Positions 34,768-42,518 of a stretch of DNA of 46,301 nt are shown here, piece after piece (the first letter of the stretch is position 1; each line of letters begins with the position of its first letter). The position numbers and the translations under genes are program-made. Location of the stretch: positions 1 through 46,301 of the forward strand of contig JANJXJ010000195.1 of the NCBI GenBank assembly GCA_024709105.1, given 5' to 3'. Source of the stretch: Lentimicrobium sp. (GTDB lineage Bacteria; Bacteroidota; Bacteroidia; Bacteroidales; Lentimicrobiaceae). The notes beneath the pieces are model-generated. The model made no database searches, was not told the DNA's origin, and saw nothing but the letters and a program-made list of their open reading frames with translations.

Positions 34768-35421
34768 TTACAGGTTTTCAGTAACTTTCAGGTCATTGGA
34801 AATCAGGAAGTCGGCCAGAAAACGATGCCCTGCAATAATTTTGTGCTCTGTAATGAGAATGTTTTCCACAAATGGATCATTTACTTCGTTGCCCCGGTTG
34901 CGTTTTTTGCGATAAGGCAGCGTGTCGTTGTAATCGCTGGTAATAAATATACGCGAATCTACTTTACGCAAAAGCGAAACATAAGTCCCTTCTATAATAA
35001 TTACCTTGATACCTTCAAGGCTGATTCTGAGTTCGGTAACAGTATTTGCATGATAGTCAATTATTGGTGTGCTTATGGTATTTTTCCCTGACAAGGCATC
35101 ATTTATATTTAGTTGCAACAGGTCAAGCCTTACTTCTGCATGAGGTCCGAGCCATGCCGGGTCTGATTTTCGGCGGGCGTCGTTCAGCGCCGGAGGCAGC
35201 ACAAAATAATTGTCCTGATTAATTACCAGGGATTCTATTCCCCTGTTCCTCAATTCGCGGAACAATGAAGCGCCGGTTTCGGTTTTTCCGCATCCCGATT
35301 CGCCTGCAACAGTAATGATGTAAACTGCGTTTTTATTCTTTATCTGACTTTCTGTTTTGTCGGCAATCTGCCGGGCTACCTGGTCGTGCAGTGAATTAAC
35401 AGGAATCTGATTGGTATTCAT
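34768..35421 (-). CDS. P-loop kinase of the uridine kinase/phosphoribulokinase family
   Basis: The 217-residue protein has Walker A at 40-47 (GESGCGKT), a substrate-loop-like QDNYFVLPPALND, PIIDYH, a Walker B-like strand VIIIEGTYVSLL and a lid-like RKKRNRG, where uridine kinases have an RD-x-x-ERG motif. It belongs to the same fold as uridine kinase, phosphoribulokinase, pantothenate kinase and the P-loop glycerate kinases. It directly precedes the phosphorylase with 9 bases between them. A role in phosphorylating the acceptor released by that enzyme (fructose, or glycerate if the substrate is glucosylglycerate) is attractive but inferred. Housekeeping uridine kinases are usually not placed in sugar operons. 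Confidence 0.75.
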   Translation of the reverse strand: MNTNQIPVNSLHDQVARQIADKTESQIKNKNAVYIITVAGESGCGKTETGASLFRELRNRGIESLVINQDNYFVLPPALNDARRKSDPAWLGPHAEVRLDLLQLNINDALSGKNTISTPIIDYHANTVTELRISLEGIKVIIIEGTYVSLLRKVDSRIFITSDYNDTLPYRKKRNRGNEVNDPFVENILITEHKIIAGHRFLADFLISNDLKVTENL

Positions 35422-35482
35422 AGCTTTGGAGATGTTAGTTAATTAAGCAGTTACATGAAATTTCAGCTTTTGTTTTTCCGGT

Positions 35483-35515
35483 AAAAAACACCGGTGGCAG
35501 TACCCACCGGTGTTT
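35483..35515 (-). terminator. Strong rho-independent terminator after the TonB receptor
   Basis: The arms AAACACCGGTGG (35486-35497) and CCACCGGTGTTT (35504-35515) form a perfect 12-bp stem with a 6-base loop. On the minus strand the stem is followed by TTTTTT. It separates the receptor from the kinase - phosphorylase - permease unit and may limit read-through into it. Confidence 0.85.
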
Positions 35516-35536
35516 CACCAACCAACCAAAAATTGC

Positions 35537-38197
35537 TCAGAAATTATACACTACTGAGAAATTTGTTGCCCTTCCCGTAATGGGGCGGCCACGCATGTAG
35601 TTCACGGCATTGTCAGTAAATGCATCGCCTTCCATTTCGGTTAAACCGAATGTATTGAACAGATTATTCACATTAGCACGAACCACCAGCCCGCGGGTAA
35701 TTTTATATGATGCAAAGGCATTTACATATGTAAATCCAGGGAGTACCACTACGTTATCGAATTGTGCAAATACTTTGGTTGTTCCAACCAGACTGAAACC
35801 TATGGCTGCATTTCCGATTCTGTAGGATGGATTGATGTTGAACATAAGATCGGGAACCCTGCGTGGTGTGTTGCCAACTTGCTCAGGATTGTTGCTCTTT
35901 GATATCTCAGCTTTGGTATAAGTAGCACCGGCTGTAGTTTCAAAATTTCCGAATTTTACCGAACCATCCACCTCAGCTCCGAAAGAAGTGTAGTCAATAT
36001 TGAAAACTTTTTCAAATTCAGAGTTCTGCTCAGATAATTTGGCCCAGAATCCGGTTACGTTAAAAGCATAATTGGTGTGTTTAAATTTAAACCCGATTTC
36101 TGCCTGTGAAATTTCATCGGCATCCAGCCCCGGAATGGTTTGTCCTTCGGCAGTAATGTAAGGTGAGTAAAGCAGCCTGTCGGCATTGGCCCTTGCACCT
36201 TTGCTGTATCTTGCAAATATGGCTTTGTTATCACCCAGTTTGTAGTTGGCTCCTACTGAATAAGAAAGATAGCTGTAATCGTAATCCACCGGATTAGGGT
36301 TGGCATTATTTAGTACGGTTGTGGTGGAATCAATGGCCGACATTACGCCGTCGTTGTTAACATCAACCGGAGTTTGCATGTTTGAGAGGTAGTATCCGTA
36401 AGCATTGCCGAAGTCGTAACGCATGCTGGCATCAATATTCAGATCGCTGGTGATTTCTACGCCAACATTGGCATAAGGAGCGTCAACGCTGTAGCGCATA
36501 TCGTAGCCGCGGGTACAGCAATTGCCCCAAGCGGGTACTCCGTGGGCGTAAAGACCGTTTTCGGTAGCAGCTGTGCCGTCGGCACGGGTCAGATTCATGA
36601 GCCTGATTCCATCGCCGTTGATGTCGGTTACATAGGCCTGCCACAGCCAGGTCATGTCAATACGCTGATAAGCTTTGTAATAACCGGCAGTAAGGTGAAT
36701 TTTGTCGTTAAATGACTTGGTGAGGTAAAAATCATTGGTAAAATTGTCGAGGCTGTTCATTTCAACATCGAAACTGTGAACTGTCATGAGAAGGCCATTT
36801 CCATTAAGAGCAGAAAGTTCGGCAGCTGAAAGAGCTTCACCTGCATTTGCTCCATTGGCATAACTTGCGGTGTAACCTGCACCAGCAATTGAGGTAGCAA
36901 TGGCGTCGGCTGTGTTAATGGCTACAGGGAAAGGTGAATTGAATTTGCCTTTATTGAATGCCATACGTGCTTTGTTTTTTACCATCCAGCCTTCGCCGAG
37001 TTCGAATGAGAATTCAGTGCCAACAGCAGTCGATATGGGGTGCATTCCATCACTGATATCACTGGTTCTGAGATTGCCGTTGCCATCAACACCATTCAGT
37101 TTGAGGAAGTAAGGGCTTTGCAGGGTTGATGTAAGTGCATCGTATCCTTCAATGGATTCGAAAGTGGGGTCAGCAGCAGTACCTGTTCCCTTAACCGGCA
37201 TCGGCATGTAGCTTATTGCTCTGTCGTTCAGATATTTAAAATATACGCGTGCATAACCTTTCTTGAAGTTTTTGGTGAGATTGGCTTTTATCTGGCCGCC
37301 ATAGTTGCCTTCGTAACCGGCATTGCGGGGGCCTTCGCCCTGGCGGAAGAAACCTCCCACATGGAAGCTGACATCTTTTCCAATGGGTGAGCCATACTCA
37401 AAGTCGGTTCTGAACGATCTGTGATCAACGCCCAGCGATGTACCTATGCTTCCACCTTCGGTAGCTCCGGTTTTGCTGATGAAGTTGATGATACCAGCGG
37501 GAGAGTTGCTGGCAAATGTTGAGGCAGAGCCTCCTTTGATGGCTTCAAGCCTGTCAATGGTGTAATCGGCACGCAGAAAAATATCGGCATTACCAAACGA
37601 AATATCGCCAAATTGCATAACTGGAAGTCCGTCTTCGTGTAATTGTAAAAATTTTGAACCTCCTGAAGTAATGGGAATACCACGAACCGAAATGTTTGCA
37701 TTTCCTTCACCACCGGTTGCTTCGGAGTGAATTCCGGGAATAGCTTTGAAAATTTCTGCTGTGGTAACTGCTCCGAATTCTTCAATGGCTTTCGGGCGCA
37801 TGGTATTTACATTGATGCTTGACTCAAGTGCCGATTTCTGATTCACAACACCGGTTACCACAATCTGATCAAGACCGATCAGGTCGGCAGATAGTTCGAA
37901 ATCAACATTAACTTCCTGCCCCGGAGCTAGTGTAATTTTTTTCTCAGCATTGCTGTAGCCTACATATGATACCACCAGGGTAAGTTCTCCTGAGTCGGTA
38001 TTGCTGAGCACATAGGCGCCGTTTACATCAGTAATGGTTCCGGCGGTTGTTCCTTTGACCCTTATGGTTGCTCCGATCAAGGTTTCTTTTGTTTGTGCAT
38101 CCTGAATTTTTCCCTTAATGGTGCCGGTTCCCTGTGCAAATACGGAAACAGAACCAATGCCGAGGAAAAGCAGCAAGTAAAGTAATGTTGTTTTCAT
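35537..38197 (-). CDS. TonB-dependent outer membrane receptor without SusD partner
   Basis: The 886-residue protein has a signal peptide (1-21, ending SVFAQ), a carboxypeptidase-regulatory-like domain (about 24-110; GTIKGKIQDAQTKETLIGAT), a TonB-box-like DQIVVTGV and a plug domain (about 120-230; ISVRGIPITSG, LEAIKGGSASTFASNSPAGI). A beta-barrel ends in the aromatic terminus FSVVYNF. Unlike SusC it has no SusD gene beside it, as in TonB receptors for small sugars such as sucrose or maltose in other bacteria. Its neighbours suggest that it takes up the glucoside used by the GH13_18 enzyme. It has its own promoter and terminator, and tandem LacI-type operators lie upstream. Confidence 0.93.
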   Translation of the reverse strand: MKTTLLYLLLFLGIGSVSVFAQGTGTIKGKIQDAQTKETLIGATIRVKGTTAGTITDVNGAYVLSNTDSGELTLVVSYVGYSNAEKKITLAPGQEVNVDFELSADLIGLDQIVVTGVVNQKSALESSINVNTMRPKAIEEFGAVTTAEIFKAIPGIHSEATGGEGNANISVRGIPITSGGSKFLQLHEDGLPVMQFGDISFGNADIFLRADYTIDRLEAIKGGSASTFASNSPAGIINFISKTGATEGGSIGTSLGVDHRSFRTDFEYGSPIGKDVSFHVGGFFRQGEGPRNAGYEGNYGGQIKANLTKNFKKGYARVYFKYLNDRAISYMPMPVKGTGTAADPTFESIEGYDALTSTLQSPYFLKLNGVDGNGNLRTSDISDGMHPISTAVGTEFSFELGEGWMVKNKARMAFNKGKFNSPFPVAINTADAIATSIAGAGYTASYANGANAGEALSAAELSALNGNGLLMTVHSFDVEMNSLDNFTNDFYLTKSFNDKIHLTAGYYKAYQRIDMTWLWQAYVTDINGDGIRLMNLTRADGTAATENGLYAHGVPAWGNCCTRGYDMRYSVDAPYANVGVEITSDLNIDASMRYDFGNAYGYYLSNMQTPVDVNNDGVMSAIDSTTTVLNNANPNPVDYDYSYLSYSVGANYKLGDNKAIFARYSKGARANADRLLYSPYITAEGQTIPGLDADEISQAEIGFKFKHTNYAFNVTGFWAKLSEQNSEFEKVFNIDYTSFGAEVDGSVKFGNFETTAGATYTKAEISKSNNPEQVGNTPRRVPDLMFNINPSYRIGNAAIGFSLVGTTKVFAQFDNVVVLPGFTYVNAFASYKITRGLVVRANVNNLFNTFGLTEMEGDAFTDNAVNYMRGRPITGRATNFSVVYNF

Positions 38198-38267
38198 GGA
38201 TTGGGTTTTTTAATGTAAATGTGTGGTTCTACCCAGAGGTTGGTTAAATTGTTGACTCTGGAGGTGG

Positions 38268-38298
38268 CAAATGTATATCATGTAACTGCCTGAGTCAA
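38268..38298 (-). promoter_or_regulatory. Bacteroidota promoter of the TonB receptor gene
   Basis: On the minus strand TTG (38296-38298), 20 bases of spacer and TACATTTG (38268-38275) fit the -33/-7 consensus. The box lies about 70 bases before the receptor ATG. Confidence 0.55.
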
Positions 38299-38333
38299 TA
38301 GACTTTGGCTGAGTTGCAATCGTTTTCTGATTT

Positions 38334-38357
38334 CAACCGGTTGTGCAACCGGTTGCA
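38334..38357. promoter_or_regulatory. Tandem AACCGGTT palindromes upstream of the TonB receptor
   Basis: CAACCGGTTG (38334-38343) and TGCAACCGGTTGCA (38344-38357) are perfect 10- and 14-bp palindromes set 12 bases centre to centre. They lie about 36 bases upstream of the -33 element. The AAnCGnTT core is typical for LacI-family regulators, and one is encoded at the other end of this locus. Confidence 0.65.
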
Positions 38358-38650
38358 GTTGATAACTTTATTGAAAAAAATTTTATTAGTTCATGAAAAT
38401 TGTTCATGCATTTTGAAAGAAACCAACTTTTTACTAAAAATTGCCCCTGTTTTACAGCTAAAAATTGCCATGATTTTTATTTTGAGTGTCTTGCGATGAA
38501 AATTATGAAGAATCGCTGAGTTTGGAACGGTTTTTATTTCCATCCGGTAGGTTCAAAGGAGTTTCAGGCTTTTCTAACCGTTAGCCTGAAAAGTAAACAG
38601 ATTTTTTTTGAGATTTAATCATTAAAAGTTCAGGTTTACAGTTAACTTTC

Positions 38651-38658
38651 TATTTTTG
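38651..38658 (+). promoter_or_regulatory. -7 promoter box of the lipoprotein gene
   Basis: TATTTTTG matches TAnnTTTG exactly and lies about 80 bases before the ATG at 38740. Confidence 0.4.
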
Positions 38659-38739
38659 CTGCTAATTCTGCCCGAAATACACATTTATTGTTTCCTGATA
38701 AATACACACTGTTTTTTTAACTTCTAACTAAACCCTGCT

Positions 38740-39222
38740 ATGAAAAAATTGAGATTTATTGCACTTTTAATGCTTGCAATTACTTTGTTTTCGGCCTGCA
38801 ACAAAGACGATAACGATGACAATAACGAAGTATCCGGAATGTCGGTTGATTACGATGGAAGAACATGGAAGTCAACCGTGGCTACTGCATCTTATATGGA
38901 AACCGGAGACCTGACAATGATTACAGGCGCAAATTCAAATACTGGACAACAAATTGTAATCACTTTTACCGGCTCTCTTCCCGCAACACTTCCCATCAGT
39001 AGTTCTGAAGATAGTCCGTCCATTAGCCTGAGCATGGGCTTGAGTGGTTCGTTTTCAACAATTACTACCGATAATCCAACAGGAGAAGTGGTAATCACCA
39101 AATTCGACAAGGAGAAAAAACTCATTTCAGGAACTTTCAGATGCAAGGTTGCAGAATTTGATGGAACCGAAATGGAATTCACCAACGGGAAGTTTACAAA
39201 TATTGCATACATCTCTCAGTAG
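38740..39222 (+). CDS. Small lipoprotein, DUF6252-like
   Basis: The 160-residue protein has a lipoprotein signal ending at Cys20 (LFSAC) followed by NKDDNDDNN, an acidic tract like those of surface-exported Bacteroidota lipoproteins. The body looks like a small beta-barrel or sandwich: VDYDGRTWKSTVATASY near the start, VVITKFDKEKKLISGTFRCKV in the middle, and EFTNGKFTNIAYI at the end. The GTF-x-C and NGKF-x-N-I pattern resembles the uncharacterised DUF6252 lipoproteins. No function is known. It is transcribed alone and closed by a strong terminator, facing the FtsZ-like gene. Confidence 0.75.
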   Translation: MKKLRFIALLMLAITLFSACNKDDNDDNNEVSGMSVDYDGRTWKSTVATASYMETGDLTMITGANSNTGQQIVITFTGSLPATLPISSSEDSPSISLSMGLSGSFSTITTDNPTGEVVITKFDKEKKLISGTFRCKVAEFDGTEMEFTNGKFTNIAYISQ

Positions 39223-39280
39223 CGACTGACAGACAGCAGATTATGGGCTTCTCTGGCCCGAAAATATCAGGAAATAATAA

Positions 39281-39314
39281 AGAAACAGCCCATGAAAGCG
39301 GGCTGTTTCTTTTT
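39281..39314. terminator. Bidirectional terminator between the lipoprotein and FtsZ-like genes
   Basis: AGAAACAGCCC (39281-39291) and GGGCTGTTTCT (39300-39310) form a perfect 11-bp stem with an 8-base loop. The plus strand continues with TTTT and the minus strand with TTTATTATTT, so it can end both convergent transcripts. Confidence 0.8.
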
Positions 39315-39402
39315 GGAATGGAATGTGTTTTTTCTTTAAGAATTAGCACGCCATATCCATTTTGAACTTGTGGCCATGTATTATCTGTGCAGAAATCAAT
39401 AA

Positions 39403-40083
39403 TCATTCATATTCACAACTATCAATATGCCTGCCAATTACCAGTAGTTCCCTGACTATGCGGTAATGGGCATGATCAGCAGCTTCGAAAGCCTGGTCTA
39501 GTTTCAGATTGGGGTACTCATAATTCAGATCATCAAGTTTAAACGAAATGTAATTTCGCATCCCCGACATAATTTCTAATAAATCATCAGCCGCATTGCG
39601 CCTTTTACTGCCTTCGAAATTAAACGGATAGCTGAAAATAACTAAAAAACGTACCTTTTTCTCCTGAAGGATAGGAATCAAAGCAGCAGCCAGACCACTT
39701 CCTGAATAGCCTCCTGCAGATACAAGCAACATATTGTTATTGTCCTCATCAAACAGAGGCAATACATCCGCGGGTAATTCAACTGGCACTTCAGGATCCG
39801 GATAAATGAATGTATGCCGGCTGGTTTTAATTTCCTTAAAAGCAGAAGGCACAAACCTGATCAGATTTATGCCTTCGGGTAAGGGCAATCCGGGGTTGCC
39901 CACAGCAGTATACTTCCCGGCAATTTTGCGGCGGTGCAGGTATTTCAAAACATTCACTCCGCCATATCCCAGTCCAAAAAAATGACAGTTTTTCTCAGGT
40001 CTAAAACCTGCCTCTTTCAACGTGGCCATGTACCCAAAAACCTTGATGGCTTGCCTTCTCTTTTCAAATGATTTGTGTTTCAT
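39403..40083 (-). CDS. Truncated FtsZ/tubulin-like protein (GTP-binding domain and core helix only)
   Basis: The 226-residue protein follows the FtsZ N-terminal domain from end to end. Residues 37-44 (GLGYGGVN) match the first glycine loop GVGGGGGN. Residues 124-130 (GGYSGSG) take the place of the tubulin signature GGGTGTG. Residues 153-158 and beyond (PFNFEGSKR) are nearly identical to FtsZ PFNFEGKKR. AFEAADHAHYRIVREL aligns with the core helix H7. The chain stops there, so the T7 loop that completes GTP hydrolysis in a filament, and the whole C-terminal domain, are missing. It is too short to be the cell's main FtsZ. It may bind nucleotide without polymerising, or act with another protein. 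It ends with TGA before a terminator, and no frameshifted continuation was found. Confidence 0.75.
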   Translation of the reverse strand: MKHKSFEKRRQAIKVFGYMATLKEAGFRPEKNCHFFGLGYGGVNVLKYLHRRKIAGKYTAVGNPGLPLPEGINLIRFVPSAFKEIKTSRHTFIYPDPEVPVELPADVLPLFDEDNNNMLLVSAGGYSGSGLAAALIPILQEKKVRFLVIFSYPFNFEGSKRRNAADDLLEIMSGMRNYISFKLDDLNYEYPNLKLDQAFEAADHAHYRIVRELLVIGRHIDSCEYE

Positions 40084-40160
40084 AACGTTTTATTTTTCTG
40101 TTAACGGTTTAAGAGCAGCCAAAGCGCGGAAGGGGAGCCAAAGTGAGGCCGCAGGTAAAA

Positions 40161-40201
40161 ATTGGGGTTGGAACCCTGCTTTACAGGCAACCAACCCCAA
40201 T
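40161..40201. repeat. Perfect 11-bp inverted repeat in the leader of the FtsZ-like gene
   Basis: ATTGGGGTTGG (40161-40171) pairs exactly with CCAACCCCAAT (40191-40201) around a 19-base loop. It lies about 78 bases before the start codon, inside the expected transcript. No T-run follows on the minus strand, so a regulatory RNA structure or protein site is more likely than a terminator. Confidence 0.55.
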
Positions 40202-40296
40202 ATAACCTGAAAGAAATGAAGGAAATCAGCTGTTAATCCGGTGTAAAAATTGAAACTGATATAATTGTGGTCCGGATGATATTTCCCTGAAATAAT

Positions 40297-40304
40297 CAAA
40301 AGTA
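40297..40304 (-). promoter_or_regulatory. Putative -7 promoter box of the FtsZ-like gene
   Basis: On the minus strand TACTTTTG matches TAnnTTTG exactly. A TTG at 40321-40323 gives a 16-base spacer, slightly short. Use of this promoter implies a leader of roughly 205 bases. Confidence 0.4.
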
Positions 40305-40387
40305 AATCAGAGCACACAATCAAGATTTACAGTTTTTTCAGCGAAAGGCACAATTTATATTTTGCCTTGCATACTATCTTCTGCACC

Positions 40388-41080
40388 TCAATCTTTCACA
40401 CACCGGATAGAAAATCCATGTTCTTTTATGCTCTGCCCCTTATAAAGACCAGCTCCGTTTTCGGTTATCAGAATATAAGTCGCCTGTGCGGTGTCAATTT
40501 CTGTTTTGGTCCACCAGGTGGCGAAATCTTCTAACCCGTCAAAAAGTCCGTTTGACAGACAACAGCCTCCCGGTAGTGCAGTAAACCCGTATTCATCGGT
40601 AATCTCATCACTTACAACTCCCCAATGTGATGTGCCACTTTCCTTTAATTTGTCACCGGCAGTTCCTGCACCTCCGATAAAATCAGCAAGCTGCATCCAT
40701 TCTGCTTCGGTGGGCAAATGCCATCCCGGTGGACAGGCCTGTTGTGCTGCTGCCCAATTGTACAGGGTACCATAAGTCTTATAGTACTCTGATGCTTTGG
40801 CTTCATTTAAGTTGTTTCCTTCGTAGGCTAAAACATAATAAAGCGGAATAATATGAGAACCGGAGTCGGGTTCAACCACCATGGGCAGATATCTCAGGTT
40901 TTCAGCCATCCATACCTGATCGCCAATTTGAAGTGTTTTGTAAGAAACACCATCTCTTGGGTCGGTAAAGTATTCATAAGTTTTATTATTTTCATCATCG
41001 TCTTTGCTGCAGCCGCTTGCAAATGACATGAACAGGGCCAGAGTGGCCAAAGGCAAAATCAGTAATTTCTGTTTTTTCAT
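40388..41080 (-). CDS. Lipoprotein with Fibrobacter succinogenes major paralogous (FISUMP) domain
   Basis: The 230-residue protein starts at the internal ATG (MKKQKLLILP) because an upstream GTG would put eight residues before the signal peptide. The lipobox ends at a Cys near residue 24 (SFASGC) and is followed by SKDDDENN. The rest is one FISUMP domain: DGVSYKTLQIGDQVWMAENL, YGTLYNWAAAQQACPPGWHL, PTEAEWMQLADFIGG, GFTALPGGCC, WWTKTEID and FSIRCVKD at the very end. The domain is C-type-lectin/FGE-like in fold, is common in surface proteins of Bacteroidota and Fibrobacter, and has no proven function. It ends with TGA. Confidence 0.9.
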   Translation of the reverse strand: MKKQKLLILPLATLALFMSFASGCSKDDDENNKTYEYFTDPRDGVSYKTLQIGDQVWMAENLRYLPMVVEPDSGSHIIPLYYVLAYEGNNLNEAKASEYYKTYGTLYNWAAAQQACPPGWHLPTEAEWMQLADFIGGAGTAGDKLKESGTSHWGVVSDEITDEYGFTALPGGCCLSNGLFDGLEDFATWWTKTEIDTAQATYILITENGAGLYKGQSIKEHGFSIRCVKD

Positions 41081-41201
41081 TTTAGAAGAATTAAATGTTG
41101 ACACTCGTTTTGTTGTTGGTTAAGCAATTGAAAATTCCGGGACTTTGTCGTGAATATGTTTACCACCGGTTCTTATTGGTTTCATTTTTAAGATTGGGTA
41201 G

Positions 41202-42404
41202 TTAAAGTTTGATTACCTGCTTATTCAGGGTATATTGCCCGCAATTAACTCTCAGTATATAGATTCCGGGTTTTAATGAGCTGAAATCCATTGATATACC
41301 ATCACCATGCATGGCAGAAGAGATTTTTGACATTACACTGTTTCCGGTAACATCCAAAAGTTGTATGGTATAACTTTTGTCTTTCCAGCCGTGTGCTTCC
41401 ACAAAACACAGCTCCGAAACCGGATTAGGAAATATCTTAATCTCTTGCTCCTGATGAATTCCGGCTGATGTGACCACCCCCTCATCAGCATACCACAAGC
41501 CATCGGATACAGTACTGAAAACAACATTATCGCTGTTTACTCCAACTGCACTTAACAAATACCCTCCCATCGGCATGCCCTGGGTAATCAATCTAAAGCT
41601 GCTGCTGTCAGTATGTTGCACATAACCACCGGCCAGGGTGGCAACATACAGATAATCTCCAAGGGTAGCCATGTCCATTATGTTCATACCCGGAACAAGG
41701 CCTGTTGATGCGGGTGACCAGTTCAGGCCATCATCGAGGCTGTGATACATCAGGGTACCTGATGCAGCAAAAAGTTCGTCGTTAAGTTTGGCCAGCTGTA
41801 CAACTTCATACATGCCTGATCCGTAAGGATACCAATTGATTCCATTATCTGAGGATCGGTATAGGTAGCTTCCTGAGTTGGAAAGACCGGCGAGAATGTC
41901 TGAGCCATTTTTAAGGAAGCACCTCACTGATTGATTTGATGCCCCCACACTTACAGCCGACCAGTTCTGACCGGAATTCTCTGACCTGAAAACTCCTTCA
42001 TCCGTGGATACAAGCAGGGTGGTTCCATCTGAAAAAATTGCGCCTGTATTAAGGCTGGCAAGTCCATTATTCACAGCAGTCCAGCTATAACCCAGCATAG
42101 CCGACCGGTATACGCCATTTGCCGTTGAAGCATACAACACAATGGCTGACCCTTCAACAGATGTAATAATCCTGCGAATGTCACTGCTGCCTATACCTGT
42201 AGAAGAACCATACCAGTCGGTGAAGTTTTGTGTTCGCTGTATGCCGTTGTTGGAGGTCGCCACATACCAGACATTTCCGTATGAAAGTATGTCGGTGACC
42301 TGGTTTGATACCGGCAGGCCCGACTGTATCCATTGGGCTTGAACTGATCCACTGACCAGAACTACCAGAAAAATGGTTTTAAAAATGAAAAGAGTTGTTT
42401 TCAT
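41202..42404 (-). CDS. T9SS cargo protein with sortilin/BNR-like beta-propeller
   Basis: The 400-residue protein has a signal peptide (ending SVQAQ) and a propeller of repeated strands typical of sortilin/BNR proteins (WYVATSNNGIQRTQNFTDWY, VYRSAMLGYSWTAVNNGL, VFRSENSGQNWSAV, LYRSSDNGINWYPYG, MYHSLDDGLNWSPAS). It ends in a type A T9SS sorting domain (IKIFPNPVSE, SSLKPGIYILRV, NKQVIKL). It should be secreted across the outer membrane and anchored or released at the surface. ATG 42404 was chosen because the upstream ATG at 42416 sits with GAGGAAA just before it, which would act as its ribosome site. The binding target is unknown. Confidence 0.85.
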   Translation of the reverse strand: MKTTLFIFKTIFLVVLVSGSVQAQWIQSGLPVSNQVTDILSYGNVWYVATSNNGIQRTQNFTDWYGSSTGIGSSDIRRIITSVEGSAIVLYASTANGVYRSAMLGYSWTAVNNGLASLNTGAIFSDGTTLLVSTDEGVFRSENSGQNWSAVSVGASNQSVRCFLKNGSDILAGLSNSGSYLYRSSDNGINWYPYGSGMYEVVQLAKLNDELFAASGTLMYHSLDDGLNWSPASTGLVPGMNIMDMATLGDYLYVATLAGGYVQHTDSSSFRLITQGMPMGGYLLSAVGVNSDNVVFSTVSDGLWYADEGVVTSAGIHQEQEIKIFPNPVSELCFVEAHGWKDKSYTIQLLDVTGNSVMSKISSAMHGDGISMDFSSLKPGIYILRVNCGQYTLNKQVIKL

Positions 42405-42518
42405 AGATTTCCTCATTAGGCGTAAGTTGAATTACAGGTTTGCTCAAATCAAGTATGCCGGAAAATTTGTATTTACCCTGAATTTCACAATCTGAGATCT
42501 GGCATGGAAATTTGATTT

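Larger units (their letters stand above)
38198..38739. other. Divergent intergenic region with operators, two promoters and a hairpin
   Basis: This 542-base region holds the leftward promoter of the TonB receptor, the tandem AACCGGTT operators, a 9-bp inverted repeat (TTTCAGGCT 38562-38570 with AGCCTGAAA 38583-38591) of unknown role, and the rightward promoter of the lipoprotein gene. No credible gene is present. Confidence 0.6.
40084..40387. other. Long leader of the FtsZ-like gene and 3' region of the FISUMP gene
   Basis: This 304-base stretch has no credible gene. It contains the leftward -7 box (40297-40304), about 200 bases of putative leader including the hairpin at 40161-40201, and two near-identical blocks (GCAGCCAAAG and GGAGCCAAAG, 40112-40145) of unknown role. 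A short stem (AAGGCA/TGCCTT) follows the FISUMP stop without a clear T-run. Confidence 0.5.

Noticed and set aside
39194-39406. Open frame directly after the FtsZ-like stop that might continue the protein
   Set aside because: It runs across the perfect bidirectional terminator at 39281-39314 and shows no T7-loop or FtsZ C-terminal motif, so it is not a frameshifted tail.
40090-40323. Minus-strand open frame upstream of the FtsZ-like gene
   Set aside because: It overlaps the -7 promoter box and the hairpin region, has no family features and no ribosome site; better explained as leader sequence.
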